From Phycisphaerales bacterium (lineage in GTDB: Bacteria > Planctomycetota > Phycisphaerae > Phycisphaerales > UBA1924), in assembly GCA_029260435.1 (NCBI GenBank), contig JAJDDG010000045.1, positions 1 through 47,874 of the forward strand: a DNA stretch of 47,874 nt. The letters are read 5' to 3'. The position numbers and the translations under genes were made by a program. Positions 10,519 to 18,180 of the stretch are shown here, one piece after another (the stretch's first letter is position 1; every line of letters starts with the position of its first letter). The notes under the pieces were generated by a model, which worked only from the letters and a program-made list of their open reading frames with translations, was not told the origin of the DNA and did no database searches.

Positions 10519-11342
10519 TTCTTACGGCGGCTCCCGGAGGATTTCTTGCCGAACGCGGCGCGTTTGATTGCGGCGACTTCGTGGGACGTCAACTCACGCC
10601 ACTCGCCCAGGCGCAGCCCCTTGAGACGGAGGGGGCCCATGGCGGTGCGTGTGAGCTTTTTCACAGGACATCCGACGCTGGCGAAGATGCGCCGGACCTC
10701 GCGGTTGCGCCCTTCGCGGAGTGTGATATCAAGGATGGTGCGTTCGCGTTCTTTGTAGACGATTTCGATTTCTACATCGCCGGTGCGTTTCGCGCCTGTG
10801 GTGCGCCCCTCGCGTCGTTCGGCGAGGTAGATGCCGCGTTTCATGTCGGCGATGCGGTCTTCCTCGACGACGCCCTTGACAACTGCGCGGTAGGTCTTGT
10901 GGATCTCGAAACTGGGATGCGTGAGGCGGTTGGCGAGTTCGCCGTCGTTGGTGAGCAGGAGGAGGCCCATTGTGTCGTAGTCGAGACGCCCGACGGGGTA
11001 CAGGCGGTTGCCGGATGGGTGGTCCACGAGTTCGAGGACGGTTCGGCGCCCGGCTTCGTCGTCGGCGGTGGTGACGGTGTGGCGTGGCTTAAAGAGCATG
11101 AGGTAGATTTTGCGTTCGTCTCCCTCGATCGGCTGCCCTTTGACGGTGATGTGATCCGAGGTGGGATCCACCCATGCCGGGAGTTCGTCTACGACGCGGC
11201 CGTTTACCTTGACGGCTCCCTGTTCGATCAGCTCTTCGCACGCTCGGCGCGAGGCGACCCCGGCGCGGGCGAGCACTTTCTGGAGGCGTTCGCCGCGGGA
11301 TGCGTCACGGTAGTCGGGGAGATCGTCAGTGGGTGATGGCAT
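10515..11342 (-). CDS. rluB: RsuA/RluB-family pseudouridine synthase
   Basis: It makes pseudouridine in ribosomal RNA. The 275-residue protein has an N-terminal S4 domain (about 17-65, ERLQKVLARAGVASRR) and the RsuA-type catalytic motif GRLDYDTMG with catalytic Asp121, followed by LLLLTNDGELA, HP and KTYRAVVKG. The C-terminal tail is strongly basic (KKSSGSRRKK). RluB, which modifies helix 89 of 23S rRNA, is the best guess; RluE/RluF types are less likely because of the S4 domain and tail. It is the first gene of a seven-gene minus operon and overlaps the next gene by ATGA. A GC-rich hairpin sits 4 bases before its start codon. Confidence 0.92.
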   Translation of the reverse strand: MPSPTDDLPDYRDASRGERLQKVLARAGVASRRACEELIEQGAVKVNGRVVDELPAWVDPTSDHITVKGQPIEGDERKIYLMLFKPRHTVTTADDEAGRRTVLELVDHPSGNRLYPVGRLDYDTMGLLLLTNDGELANRLTHPSFEIHKTYRAVVKGVVEEDRIADMKRGIYLAERREGRTTGAKRTGDVEIEIVYKERERTILDITLREGRNREVRRIFASVGCPVKKLTRTAMGPLRLKGLRLGEWRELTSHEVAAIKRAAFGKKSSGSRRKK

Positions 11343-11345
11343 GGA

Positions 11346-11364
11346 CGGGGCATTCTACGCCCCG
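11346..11364 (-). promoter_or_regulatory. Hairpin directly upstream of the rluB-like start codon
   Basis: Bases 11346-11351 (CGGGGC) pair exactly with 11359-11364 (GCCCCG) around a 7-base loop. On the minus-strand transcript this stem ends only about 4 bases before the ATG at 11342, where a ribosome binding site would normally lie; no Shine-Dalgarno sequence is visible. It could limit or control initiation of the operon's first gene. This is a structural observation only; chance is possible in GC-rich DNA. Confidence 0.4.
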
Positions 11365-11511
11365 CACCATCTGCCGCTATCGGCACCTATACCACCGGTT
11401 TGAGCGGGTGCGGAATGTGTGTGTGAATGAAACAGGGTCCGATTATCGAGGCATGACGCGCGTGGCGGTCGATAGCTGGTGGTATGCCGGGCGGCCTGTC
11501 GGCCCGGGTCT

Positions 11512-11515
11512 GGAG
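11512..11515 (+). promoter_or_regulatory. Ribosome binding site deciding the start at 11524
   Basis: GGAG lies 8 bases before GTG 11524 of the coiled-coil gene. The earlier in-frame GTG at 11479 has no such site, so the downstream GTG is preferred. Confidence 0.55.
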
Positions 11516-11523
11516 ATGTCGTC

Positions 11524-12852
11524 GTGCCATTGGATTCGAGTGGAGCGGTTCGGAAGCGCCCGGAGAGCGATGAGGTGTTCCTCTCGCCGAGGGTGATCGA
11601 CGAGGGTGCCTTCGAGGACTTCGCGTCCCGGTTGAAACGTGAGATCGATCGAGCGAGCGGTGAGACAAAGGGGCTGCGGGAACTGCTTGAGGAGGTTCGT
11701 GCTGCGGGGGGGACGCTCGCTGAGATGGGGCGCGTGTACCGCGAGCAACGCGATCGGGCGAGGGAGTTAAATGATGCGACCGCGAGCCAGCAGGCGCTTG
11801 TCGAGCAGATGCTTGAGCGCGCGAGCGAGTTGGGCGTGGCGCATGCGCGGTTTGAGCACGACGTAGATGGCGTGCTCGCGCAGCGGGAGGTGGAGTTATC
11901 GCAGCGTGTCGATGCCGCGATGGAACAATTCGGTGGGTCGCTGGATGCTGCTGCGAATAAGGCGATCGGCAAAGTGGACGGGCGGGTTGCGCAAGTGGAA
12001 GCGCAGATCGAACAAGCGCTCGGGAAGTTCGAGAAGATGCTCGAAGCCCGGTTGACGCAAGAGGTGGCGGATGCATCGGCGCGGATCGAGCGGTGCGTTG
12101 TGCATGCGCGCAAACAGCTCGCGGATGTGGAAACCGCAAAAGCAACCCTGCAGCAGCAGGTAGACGATGTGGTTTGCACAGCGCTCGATGCCTTGCGGAC
12201 GGAGTGCGAACGCGCCGAAGCACTGATGAACGGCGAGGACGGCTCGGAATCGCTGCGGACGAACCTTCAACGAGCGGACAAGCTCTGTGCCCGCCTCGAT
12301 GAGATTCTTGAAACCGCCGCGAACGACGAGAAGCGGTTTGCAACGACATTTGTCGGGATCAGCGCGCAGGTGGACGAGGCGTCTCGACGGTACATGGCGT
12401 TGGAGGAATCGCTCCGCAAGGCGATCCGCGCTTCAAACTCCACGGAGAAACTGCTCGCGTCGCGGACGGATGATGTGCGGCATGTGAGCACCGCGCTGGA
12501 CGCGGCTCGGGCCCGGGCGGATCAGGCGGTCCAGAATCTGCAACGCAACGCTGTGTATTCGGAGTCCGCGGTTGAAAATGGCGCGACAAAGCAGCAGCAG
12601 CTCGCGGCCACCGTGCAGCGGGCGGAGCGGATACTCGCGTCGATCGAGCCCTGGCGTGGCGTGCTGCTGGAACACTCCGCGACAGGCAAGCTGCCCGATG
12701 AGATCGAACAGGTTGTGCGTCGGGTGCGGCGGGGCGTGCTCAAGGAATATATGCAGGGCGGGAAACACGCCAAGCCGATCGGGGAGCAGGTGGAACTCAA
12801 GCAGGATCCGACAGTGATCGAAGCGAAGAAACAGGTGCCGCCCGCTGCCTGA
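11524..12852 (+). CDS. Long coiled-coil protein of unknown function
   Basis: A 442-residue protein with a GTG start supported by GGAG 8 bases upstream. Almost the whole chain from about residue 35 to 390 is heptad-like helix rich in Ala, Glu, Arg and Gln (for example RAAGGTLAEMGRVYREQRDR and ARADQAVQNLQRNAV). There is no membrane helix and no signal peptide, so it is probably cytoplasmic. The C-terminus (PDEIEQVVRRVRRGVLKEYM, then a basic and Lys-rich tail) looks globular or basic. It sits between the rluB operon (divergent) and scpA (convergent, 3 bases apart). A structural or chromosome-associated role is only a guess; no SMC or ATPase motif is present. Confidence 0.75.
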   Translation: MPLDSSGAVRKRPESDEVFLSPRVIDEGAFEDFASRLKREIDRASGETKGLRELLEEVRAAGGTLAEMGRVYREQRDRARELNDATASQQALVEQMLERASELGVAHARFEHDVDGVLAQREVELSQRVDAAMEQFGGSLDAAANKAIGKVDGRVAQVEAQIEQALGKFEKMLEARLTQEVADASARIERCVVHARKQLADVETAKATLQQQVDDVVCTALDALRTECERAEALMNGEDGSESLRTNLQRADKLCARLDEILETAANDEKRFATTFVGISAQVDEASRRYMALEESLRKAIRASNSTEKLLASRTDDVRHVSTALDAARARADQAVQNLQRNAVYSESAVENGATKQQQLAATVQRAERILASIEPWRGVLLEHSATGKLPDEIEQVVRRVRRGVLKEYMQGGKHAKPIGEQVELKQDPTVIEAKKQVPPAA

Positions 12853-12855
12853 TGC

Positions 12856-13725
12856 TCAATCGATCTCGCCGTCGTCGTCCTCGTCTTCGTCGTCGAGGAT
12901 GTGATCGTCTTCCCATGATGCACCGACGGGGGCGAGCGTCTGTCCGTCGGTGATGTCGTCGAGTTCATCCTCCGAGCGGAGGCGGACGTGGATCACGTTG
13001 TCCGACTCGTCCTGATCGACTTCAAGGCTGTGCTGGCGGACGAGTTCGAGCATCGCGAGGAAGAGCCCGATCATTTCTGCGCGGGAGTGCCCCTCGAAAA
13101 GTGACGCGAAGCGGATACGCTGCGTGCCCATCGATTGCATACGGTCCACGATGTCCGCGGCGTGCTCGGCGATAGGGGTGTCGTCGTACTCGACTTTGTG
13201 GTCGCCCAGACGATCGAAACGGACGGTTTCGAGCACCCGCTGGAACGCCTGCACGAGGTCGTACAGCTCGACATCATCGACCTCGGGCGGCTCGTCGTTG
13301 GCGAGCGAGCGGTCGAACGCGGCCCGGCGGGTGGGGCGGCGTTGCTCCCATTCGGTGCGGAGTTCTTCGAGCGCGGTGCCCGCGTCGCGGTATCGCTTGT
13401 AGGCGAGCAGTTGGCGGACGAGATCGGCACCTGGGTCTTTGGGCTGATCGCTCTCGGCTTCGGTGGGGTCGTCGTGGTGGATGTCCTCGCTCGGGGAGAC
13501 CGTGCGGGATTTGATCTCGACGAGCGTCGCGGCAACGACGAGGAAATCTCCGGCGACCTCGACATCGACCGAATCGACATGCTCGAGGTGCTTGAGGAAC
13601 TGGTCGGTGATCTGGGCGATGGAAATGGCTGTGATATCGAGCTCCACCCTGCGGATGAGATACAACAGCAGGTCCATCGGACCCTCGAATGCGTCCAATC
13701 TGACTTTGTAATCCTCTGTCTTCAT
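12856..13725 (-). CDS. scpA: Segregation and condensation protein A
   Basis: ScpA is the kleisin that bridges the SMC heads in bacterial condensin and acts in chromosome compaction and segregation. The 289-residue protein starts at ATG 13725 with GAGG upstream and shows the family N-terminus (YKVRLDAFEGPMDLLLYLIRR) followed by AQITDQFL and the helix FLVVAATLVEIKSR. The C-terminal winged helix region includes RIRFASLFEG and FLAMLELVRQHSLEVDQ. The end is a very acidic tail (ILDDEDEDDDGEID) beyond the usual length. An open frame continues upstream to 14361 but is antisense to kdsD and is not part of the gene. It is divergent from kdsD, with 51 bases between the starts. No scpB is in the window. 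Confidence 0.95.
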   Translation of the reverse strand: MKTEDYKVRLDAFEGPMDLLLYLIRRVELDITAISIAQITDQFLKHLEHVDSVDVEVAGDFLVVAATLVEIKSRTVSPSEDIHHDDPTEAESDQPKDPGADLVRQLLAYKRYRDAGTALEELRTEWEQRRPTRRAAFDRSLANDEPPEVDDVELYDLVQAFQRVLETVRFDRLGDHKVEYDDTPIAEHAADIVDRMQSMGTQRIRFASLFEGHSRAEMIGLFLAMLELVRQHSLEVDQDESDNVIHVRLRSEDELDDITDGQTLAPVGASWEDDHILDDEDEDDDGEID

Positions 13726-13776
13726 ACGTCCTCTCGCCGGTGCGCCGATCCGGGCACGAGTGTACCGTATGCGGCT

Positions 13777-14784
13777 GTGAAGACCCCCGAGAACAAAGCA
13801 GACGAGCGTGGGTTTGTGGAGGGTGTGCTCCGGGCTGAGGCTGAGGCGGTGGGGTCGATCTGCGGGCAACTCGGTGAGCCGCTGCACGAGGCGATCGGTG
13901 TGCTGGTCCGGTGTGCGGACGGTGGCGGGTCGATCGTGGTCTCGGGGATGGGCAAGTCCGGGCTGATCGGGCGGAAGATCTCGGCGACGCTCTCGTCGCT
14001 CGCTCTGCCTTCGCACGACGTCCATCCGTCTGAGGCGATGCACGGCGATCTGGGAAAGTTTCGCGAGGGGGATTGCGCGATCCTGCTGAGCTTCTCTGGT
14101 GAGACGGAGGAGATTGTCGCGCTGGCGGAGATCCTCGGGCAAGACAACGTCCCGATTATTTCCATCACCGGCGGCACGGGCGGCTCGGCGCTGGCCCGGG
14201 CGGCGACCGTCCCGCTCACGCTCGGCGTGATGAACGAGGCATCCGACCTTGCGATGGCACCCACCTGTTCCACCACCGCGACCCTCGCGCTGGGCGACGC
14301 GCTCGCGCTCGCGGCGGCGCGCAGGCGGTCGTTCTCCGCGGACGACTTCGCGCGGCGCCACCCCGGTGGAACGCTCGGCGGGCTGCTCCGCCCGGTCACG
14401 GATGTGCTGCGGTTCAAGGGGGATTCGCTCGCGGTGTTATCCGATGCGATCACGGTGCGCCAGGCACTCGAACAAGCGAGCGAACTCGGGAGGCGACCCG
14501 GCGCGATCATGCTCGTGAACAAGCATCGCGTGATGACGGGGCTCTTCACAGACGGCGATCTCAGGCGATTGATTGTCATGCGTCCGGAACTGCTCGACGG
14601 CCCGATCGCGGAGGTGATGACCCGCGACCCGATGTCTCTGCCCGACACCTCGCTTGTCCGCGACGCGGTGCGGCTGGTCCGCGAGTCGCGTCAGGATGAG
14701 ATCCCGATCGTGGACGAGGGCGGGCACCCGGTGGGGCTGCTCGATGTGCAGGATCTCATCGCGATGAAAGTCGTCCAAAGCTAA
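13777..14784 (+). CDS. kdsD: Arabinose-5-phosphate isomerase (KpsF/GutQ/KdsD family)
   Basis: It converts ribulose 5-phosphate to arabinose 5-phosphate, the first step towards Kdo of lipopolysaccharide. The 335-residue protein has an SIS sugar-isomerase domain (about 45-185) with SGMGKSG (56-62), HPSEAMHGDLG (83-93) and SFSGETEE, then DDFARRHPGG, and two C-terminal CBS domains (about 215-335) that usually sense nucleotides or sugar phosphates. The start is the GTG at 13777: it is the last sensible start before the conserved region and leaves room for the divergent scpA. The next gene encodes an LptC/OstA-like protein, so the pair points to outer-membrane lipopolysaccharide production and export. 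Confidence 0.94.
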   Translation: MKTPENKADERGFVEGVLRAEAEAVGSICGQLGEPLHEAIGVLVRCADGGGSIVVSGMGKSGLIGRKISATLSSLALPSHDVHPSEAMHGDLGKFREGDCAILLSFSGETEEIVALAEILGQDNVPIISITGGTGGSALARAATVPLTLGVMNEASDLAMAPTCSTTATLALGDALALAAARRRSFSADDFARRHPGGTLGGLLRPVTDVLRFKGDSLAVLSDAITVRQALEQASELGRRPGAIMLVNKHRVMTGLFTDGDLRRLIVMRPELLDGPIAEVMTRDPMSLPDTSLVRDAVRLVRESRQDEIPIVDEGGHPVGLLDVQDLIAMKVVQS

Positions 14785-14978
14785 CCCCCCCCACCCCACA
14801 CCACCCCGCCTCACCCCATTTCCCGCCGACTCCCTCTCCTCTCTCCGCTCCTCATTCCACGGTGTGTTTGAGTTCGGGCGGGCGGATGCCAATCCTGTGC
14901 AGGCTCGGCTAGGATGGTTCCGGATCGGACGGACACGGATGACCGCCGCTGATGCGGCCTGATTGGAAGAGCCCTCTC

Positions 14979-17900
14979 ATGAATCTACGCCTGGCGGGAA
15001 GGATCGTCGCCTCGCTGTTGTTCATCGCAACTCTGGGGATTGTCGCGTTCGCGCTGTACAGGAACGCCGGAGCGCCGAACGGCACACGCTCAACGGGCGG
15101 TGTTGATGCGCGCGGGTCGGATGATTCGCTGGCGATTGACGATCTCAGCGCGACAATGGAGCCGGTGCCTCTCACTTCACTCAGCGTGGAGGGCGGGCGC
15201 GGGGTGGTGTCTGTGCCCGACCCGGACACGGGCGAGATCGAGGTGATGGTGACGTACGAGTCGCTCGACCCGCTGCCCAACGGGTTGATGGTTCTTGCAA
15301 AGCCAATGGCGTGGATCTTCAAGGGGAGTTCGGTGATTCTGGTCGAAGCGGCGGAGGGGCAGGTGCACTGGCCCTCGCAAGACCGCGAGCCGGAGTCGGG
15401 CACGCTGCGGGGCGGCGTGACAATCAGTGTGTTCTCGGATGCCAGGGATCGGTTCGTTAATGACAACACGACGCGCCAACAGATGGGCGAACCTGCGGTG
15501 CAGGGGATAACGGCTTCGGCCAACTTCAACGCGGTTTTGATGGAACTCAGGACGCTCGATCCGATCAGTGTGACAGGCCCGGGACTCACGGCTGAAGTCA
15601 CGGGTTTGAGCGTGCGCGTCTCCGAACTGGACCGAACGCTCAAGCTGCTGCGGATCAACGATTTCCACACAGTGACATACGACCCCCGCGCGGCGCGGGT
15701 GTGGCAGAGGGCGCAGCGCGAGCAAACACAGACGCGAGAAGAGGAAACGCCACTCGTGGCGCAGATCGACACCCCGGAGACGGAGGGTGCACCCGGGAGC
15801 GACTCCGCGAGAGCTTCTGATCCCCGCGTTGATCTGTACCATGCGCGCTTTGCTGGCAAGGTGCACATGAGCGACTCGGTGCGCTCGCTCGAAGCCGAGC
15901 AGATCGATCTGTGGGCTCGGTTTGTGGACGGCTCGCTTCGGGATGGGGCGATCGGTTCGATGGAGCGCGAGACACCGTCCGAGCAACGCGGCAACAACGA
16001 TGCGGCACCGCGCGAGCGGTCTGCACCCGCGGACAACGAAGACAGTGTCATCACATTCTCCGGATCTGGGCCGCTCGAGATCCGCCCGTTGCGTGAGGCA
16101 CCGGTGCAATTGGCGGAAGACGATGTCTATCTGCAGATTCAGTCGCCGAAATCCAACGCGGTCGTTGCGCACGACGGGCAGAGCGGAGCATCGCTCAGGT
16201 GTGTGACGCTTGAGTACGGCGCAACAACCCGAAGGTTCACAACACTCGGGCTCGCGGGCACGGGCGTTACCGCGCAGCTGCCAGGAGTGTTCGAGGCGGT
16301 CGTCGGGCGCTTCGATCAGGATCTTACGAGCGGCGAGGGCATTTTTCCGGGGCCGGGTGTCATCACACTCGCGACGGATGGGGATACGAAGGACGATGTC
16401 TTTGGCACAACGGAAGCCACGATCCGGTGGCAGGACGGGTGCGCCTTCTCGATCGATACACAAGACGGCCCGGTGGGTTCGAGCGGGGCATTGGTCCCGC
16501 TTTCGGTCCGCCTGAGCGGACGGGTTGAAGCGGAGTACGGCGGGCACCACCTGCGGGGCAACGAGGCGACCATCACTCTGGAGCGGAGCATCGATCCCGT
16601 AACAGGCGAGATCGGCGCTGTGATCCGTTCGATCAGGGTGAGCGACGGCGCACGCCTTGTCTCCGATGGTCACGGGCGGATCGCGGGCGACGAGATGGTG
16701 TTGTTATTTGATCACGCACACCCGGGTGCCGAGCCGCGTCTTACCCGCGCCACGGCGAGCGGCGGCGTGCTCGCGGATGACGCGCGGGGTCGCGTGCAGG
16801 CGGAGTTCCTCGAGGCGTTGTTCGATGATGATTCGCAACCGATCATGCTGATTGCGCGAGACGGCGCGACGGTGTCATCGCCCGAGGGGTATATCGCGAG
16901 CGGTGATGAGATCACGGTCGATCTCGTGGATCGCGGTGCCGTGATCACGGGCAACGCCTCGCTCGGGCAGAACACCGACACATACCTCCAATCGCTCCGG
17001 GGCGAGCGCATCACTCTCGACGAAGCCTCGCAGATTGTGGAGATGCACGGCCCGGGTGTTGCGGAGTATTCCACACCGAAACGCAAAGACACGACGCACA
17101 ACCTACTGCAGATCGAGTCGTCCGACGGGATGCGGTTCAACAATCTGTCGGGGCAGGCAGACTTCATCGGGACTGCGCTGATCACTGCTGAGCGTGAGCA
17201 CGCCGAAGGTGGGATCGAGCGCGTCATCGCCAAGGGCTCGCGTCTGACGGTCCACCTAACGCCTTACACACCCGAGGGTGCCCGGCGATTGCTGCGTGTG
17301 GAGATCGAGGAGCGTGCGAGCGAGAACGAGCCTGCGGAGCTGGATTTGCGTCGGTTCGCGGTCGCCCCGGGCGAACAGCTTGTCGGGCTGCTCAACCTAC
17401 GCGGCCCGCGCATCGTGTACGACGCACAGGTGCACCGCCTGATCGTGCCTGAAGCGGGCACGCTGCTCGTGGACGACCGACGCCCGGTACCTGAGCGGGA
17501 CAATGGGAGCGAGGACTTCCCGGACATCCGCGGCTCGACGGGCTTCTGGTGGGATCAATCGCTCACACTTGACCTGCACGACACCGGGCACGAAGCGCGG
17601 ATGCATGGGCGGGTGCGGATGGTGCATCAGCCCCGGGCTGAGTCTGAACGGCTGGAGTTGGAGTGCGAGCGCCTTGCGGCGCGGATTTCTCCGGGTGGCA
17701 GCTCGGGCGATCTGGGTGAGCACACCCTCACGCTCGAAGAGGTACGAGCACAGGACGCGGTGTTCGTGCGGCACGGCGGAGTGGAGCTTGTTGCGGATTC
17801 ACTCTTGTTTGACGGAGCGACCCAGCGCGTCACCGCGGCGGCGGCATCCGGGAACCGAATCACGGTCCTGGATACGGTACGGCGGAATCATTACGTCGCG

Positions 17901-17984
17901 GAAGAGATATCCATGGATATCCTGAGTGGGAGATGGACCATCACCCGGGGGGCGGCGATAGCGATGCCGGGGGGCGGTGGGTGA
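14979..17984 (+). CDS. Giant LptC/OstA-like envelope protein
   Basis: A 1001-residue protein with one N-terminal membrane helix (LRLAGRIVASLLFIATLGIVAF begins at residue 3; cited in part) and a long extracytoplasmic region. The region is built of many short beta strands with the OstA/LptA/LptC rhythm (for example LRGNEATITLER, ASGDEITVDLVD, LSGQADFIGTALI, LVADSLLFDGATQRVTA and AEEISMDILSGRW). LptC and LptA carry lipopolysaccharide across the periplasm on such a beta-jellyroll bridge; ordinary LptC is about 190 residues. The start at ATG 14979 has GGAAGAG 8 bases upstream; an ATG at 14952 is the alternative. It follows kdsD after 194 bases. LptC-like function is inferred from the fold pattern and neighbour; the size is unusual. 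Confidence 0.7.
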   Translation: MNLRLAGRIVASLLFIATLGIVAFALYRNAGAPNGTRSTGGVDARGSDDSLAIDDLSATMEPVPLTSLSVEGGRGVVSVPDPDTGEIEVMVTYESLDPLPNGLMVLAKPMAWIFKGSSVILVEAAEGQVHWPSQDREPESGTLRGGVTISVFSDARDRFVNDNTTRQQMGEPAVQGITASANFNAVLMELRTLDPISVTGPGLTAEVTGLSVRVSELDRTLKLLRINDFHTVTYDPRAARVWQRAQREQTQTREEETPLVAQIDTPETEGAPGSDSARASDPRVDLYHARFAGKVHMSDSVRSLEAEQIDLWARFVDGSLRDGAIGSMERETPSEQRGNNDAAPRERSAPADNEDSVITFSGSGPLEIRPLREAPVQLAEDDVYLQIQSPKSNAVVAHDGQSGASLRCVTLEYGATTRRFTTLGLAGTGVTAQLPGVFEAVVGRFDQDLTSGEGIFPGPGVITLATDGDTKDDVFGTTEATIRWQDGCAFSIDTQDGPVGSSGALVPLSVRLSGRVEAEYGGHHLRGNEATITLERSIDPVTGEIGAVIRSIRVSDGARLVSDGHGRIAGDEMVLLFDHAHPGAEPRLTRATASGGVLADDARGRVQAEFLEALFDDDSQPIMLIARDGATVSSPEGYIASGDEITVDLVDRGAVITGNASLGQNTDTYLQSLRGERITLDEASQIVEMHGPGVAEYSTPKRKDTTHNLLQIESSDGMRFNNLSGQADFIGTALITAEREHAEGGIERVIAKGSRLTVHLTPYTPEGARRLLRVEIEERASENEPAELDLRRFAVAPGEQLVGLLNLRGPRIVYDAQVHRLIVPEAGTLLVDDRRPVPERDNGSEDFPDIRGSTGFWWDQSLTLDLHDTGHEARMHGRVRMVHQPRAESERLELECERLAARISPGGSSGDLGEHTLTLEEVRAQDAVFVRHGGVELVADSLLFDGATQRVTAAAASGNRITVLDTVRRNHYVAEEISMDILSGRWTITRGAAIAMPGGGG

Positions 17985-18180
17985 GTGATCCGAGCGGATC
18001 TGTATGTGCCCGATAAGCCCCATGAATGGTGTTCAAGGCGGCTCGGGCATCCGATACGAGTGAAATCGTGAAATTGATGGTGCCATGAGGTGTGCTTCGG
18101 GTACCTTTCTATTTAGACAGCCTCTGCAAAATGCGGCGGTGGTGGTTGTTGTGTCCAAACCGAGTACGGAGAGAATTCAG

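Noticed and set aside
13135..13776. Possible N-terminal extension of kdsD
   Set aside because: It would lie antisense to scpA; the SIS domain begins near GTG 13777 and scpA has its own ribosome binding site.
14785..14830. C-rich tract after kdsD
   Set aside because: Looks like a repeat or regulatory tract but has no unit repetition or stem; probably compositional.
15177..16673. 498-codon minus-strand frame within the LptC/OstA-like gene
   Set aside because: No start signal or motif; the plus-strand protein has a proper signal/membrane helix and beta pattern.
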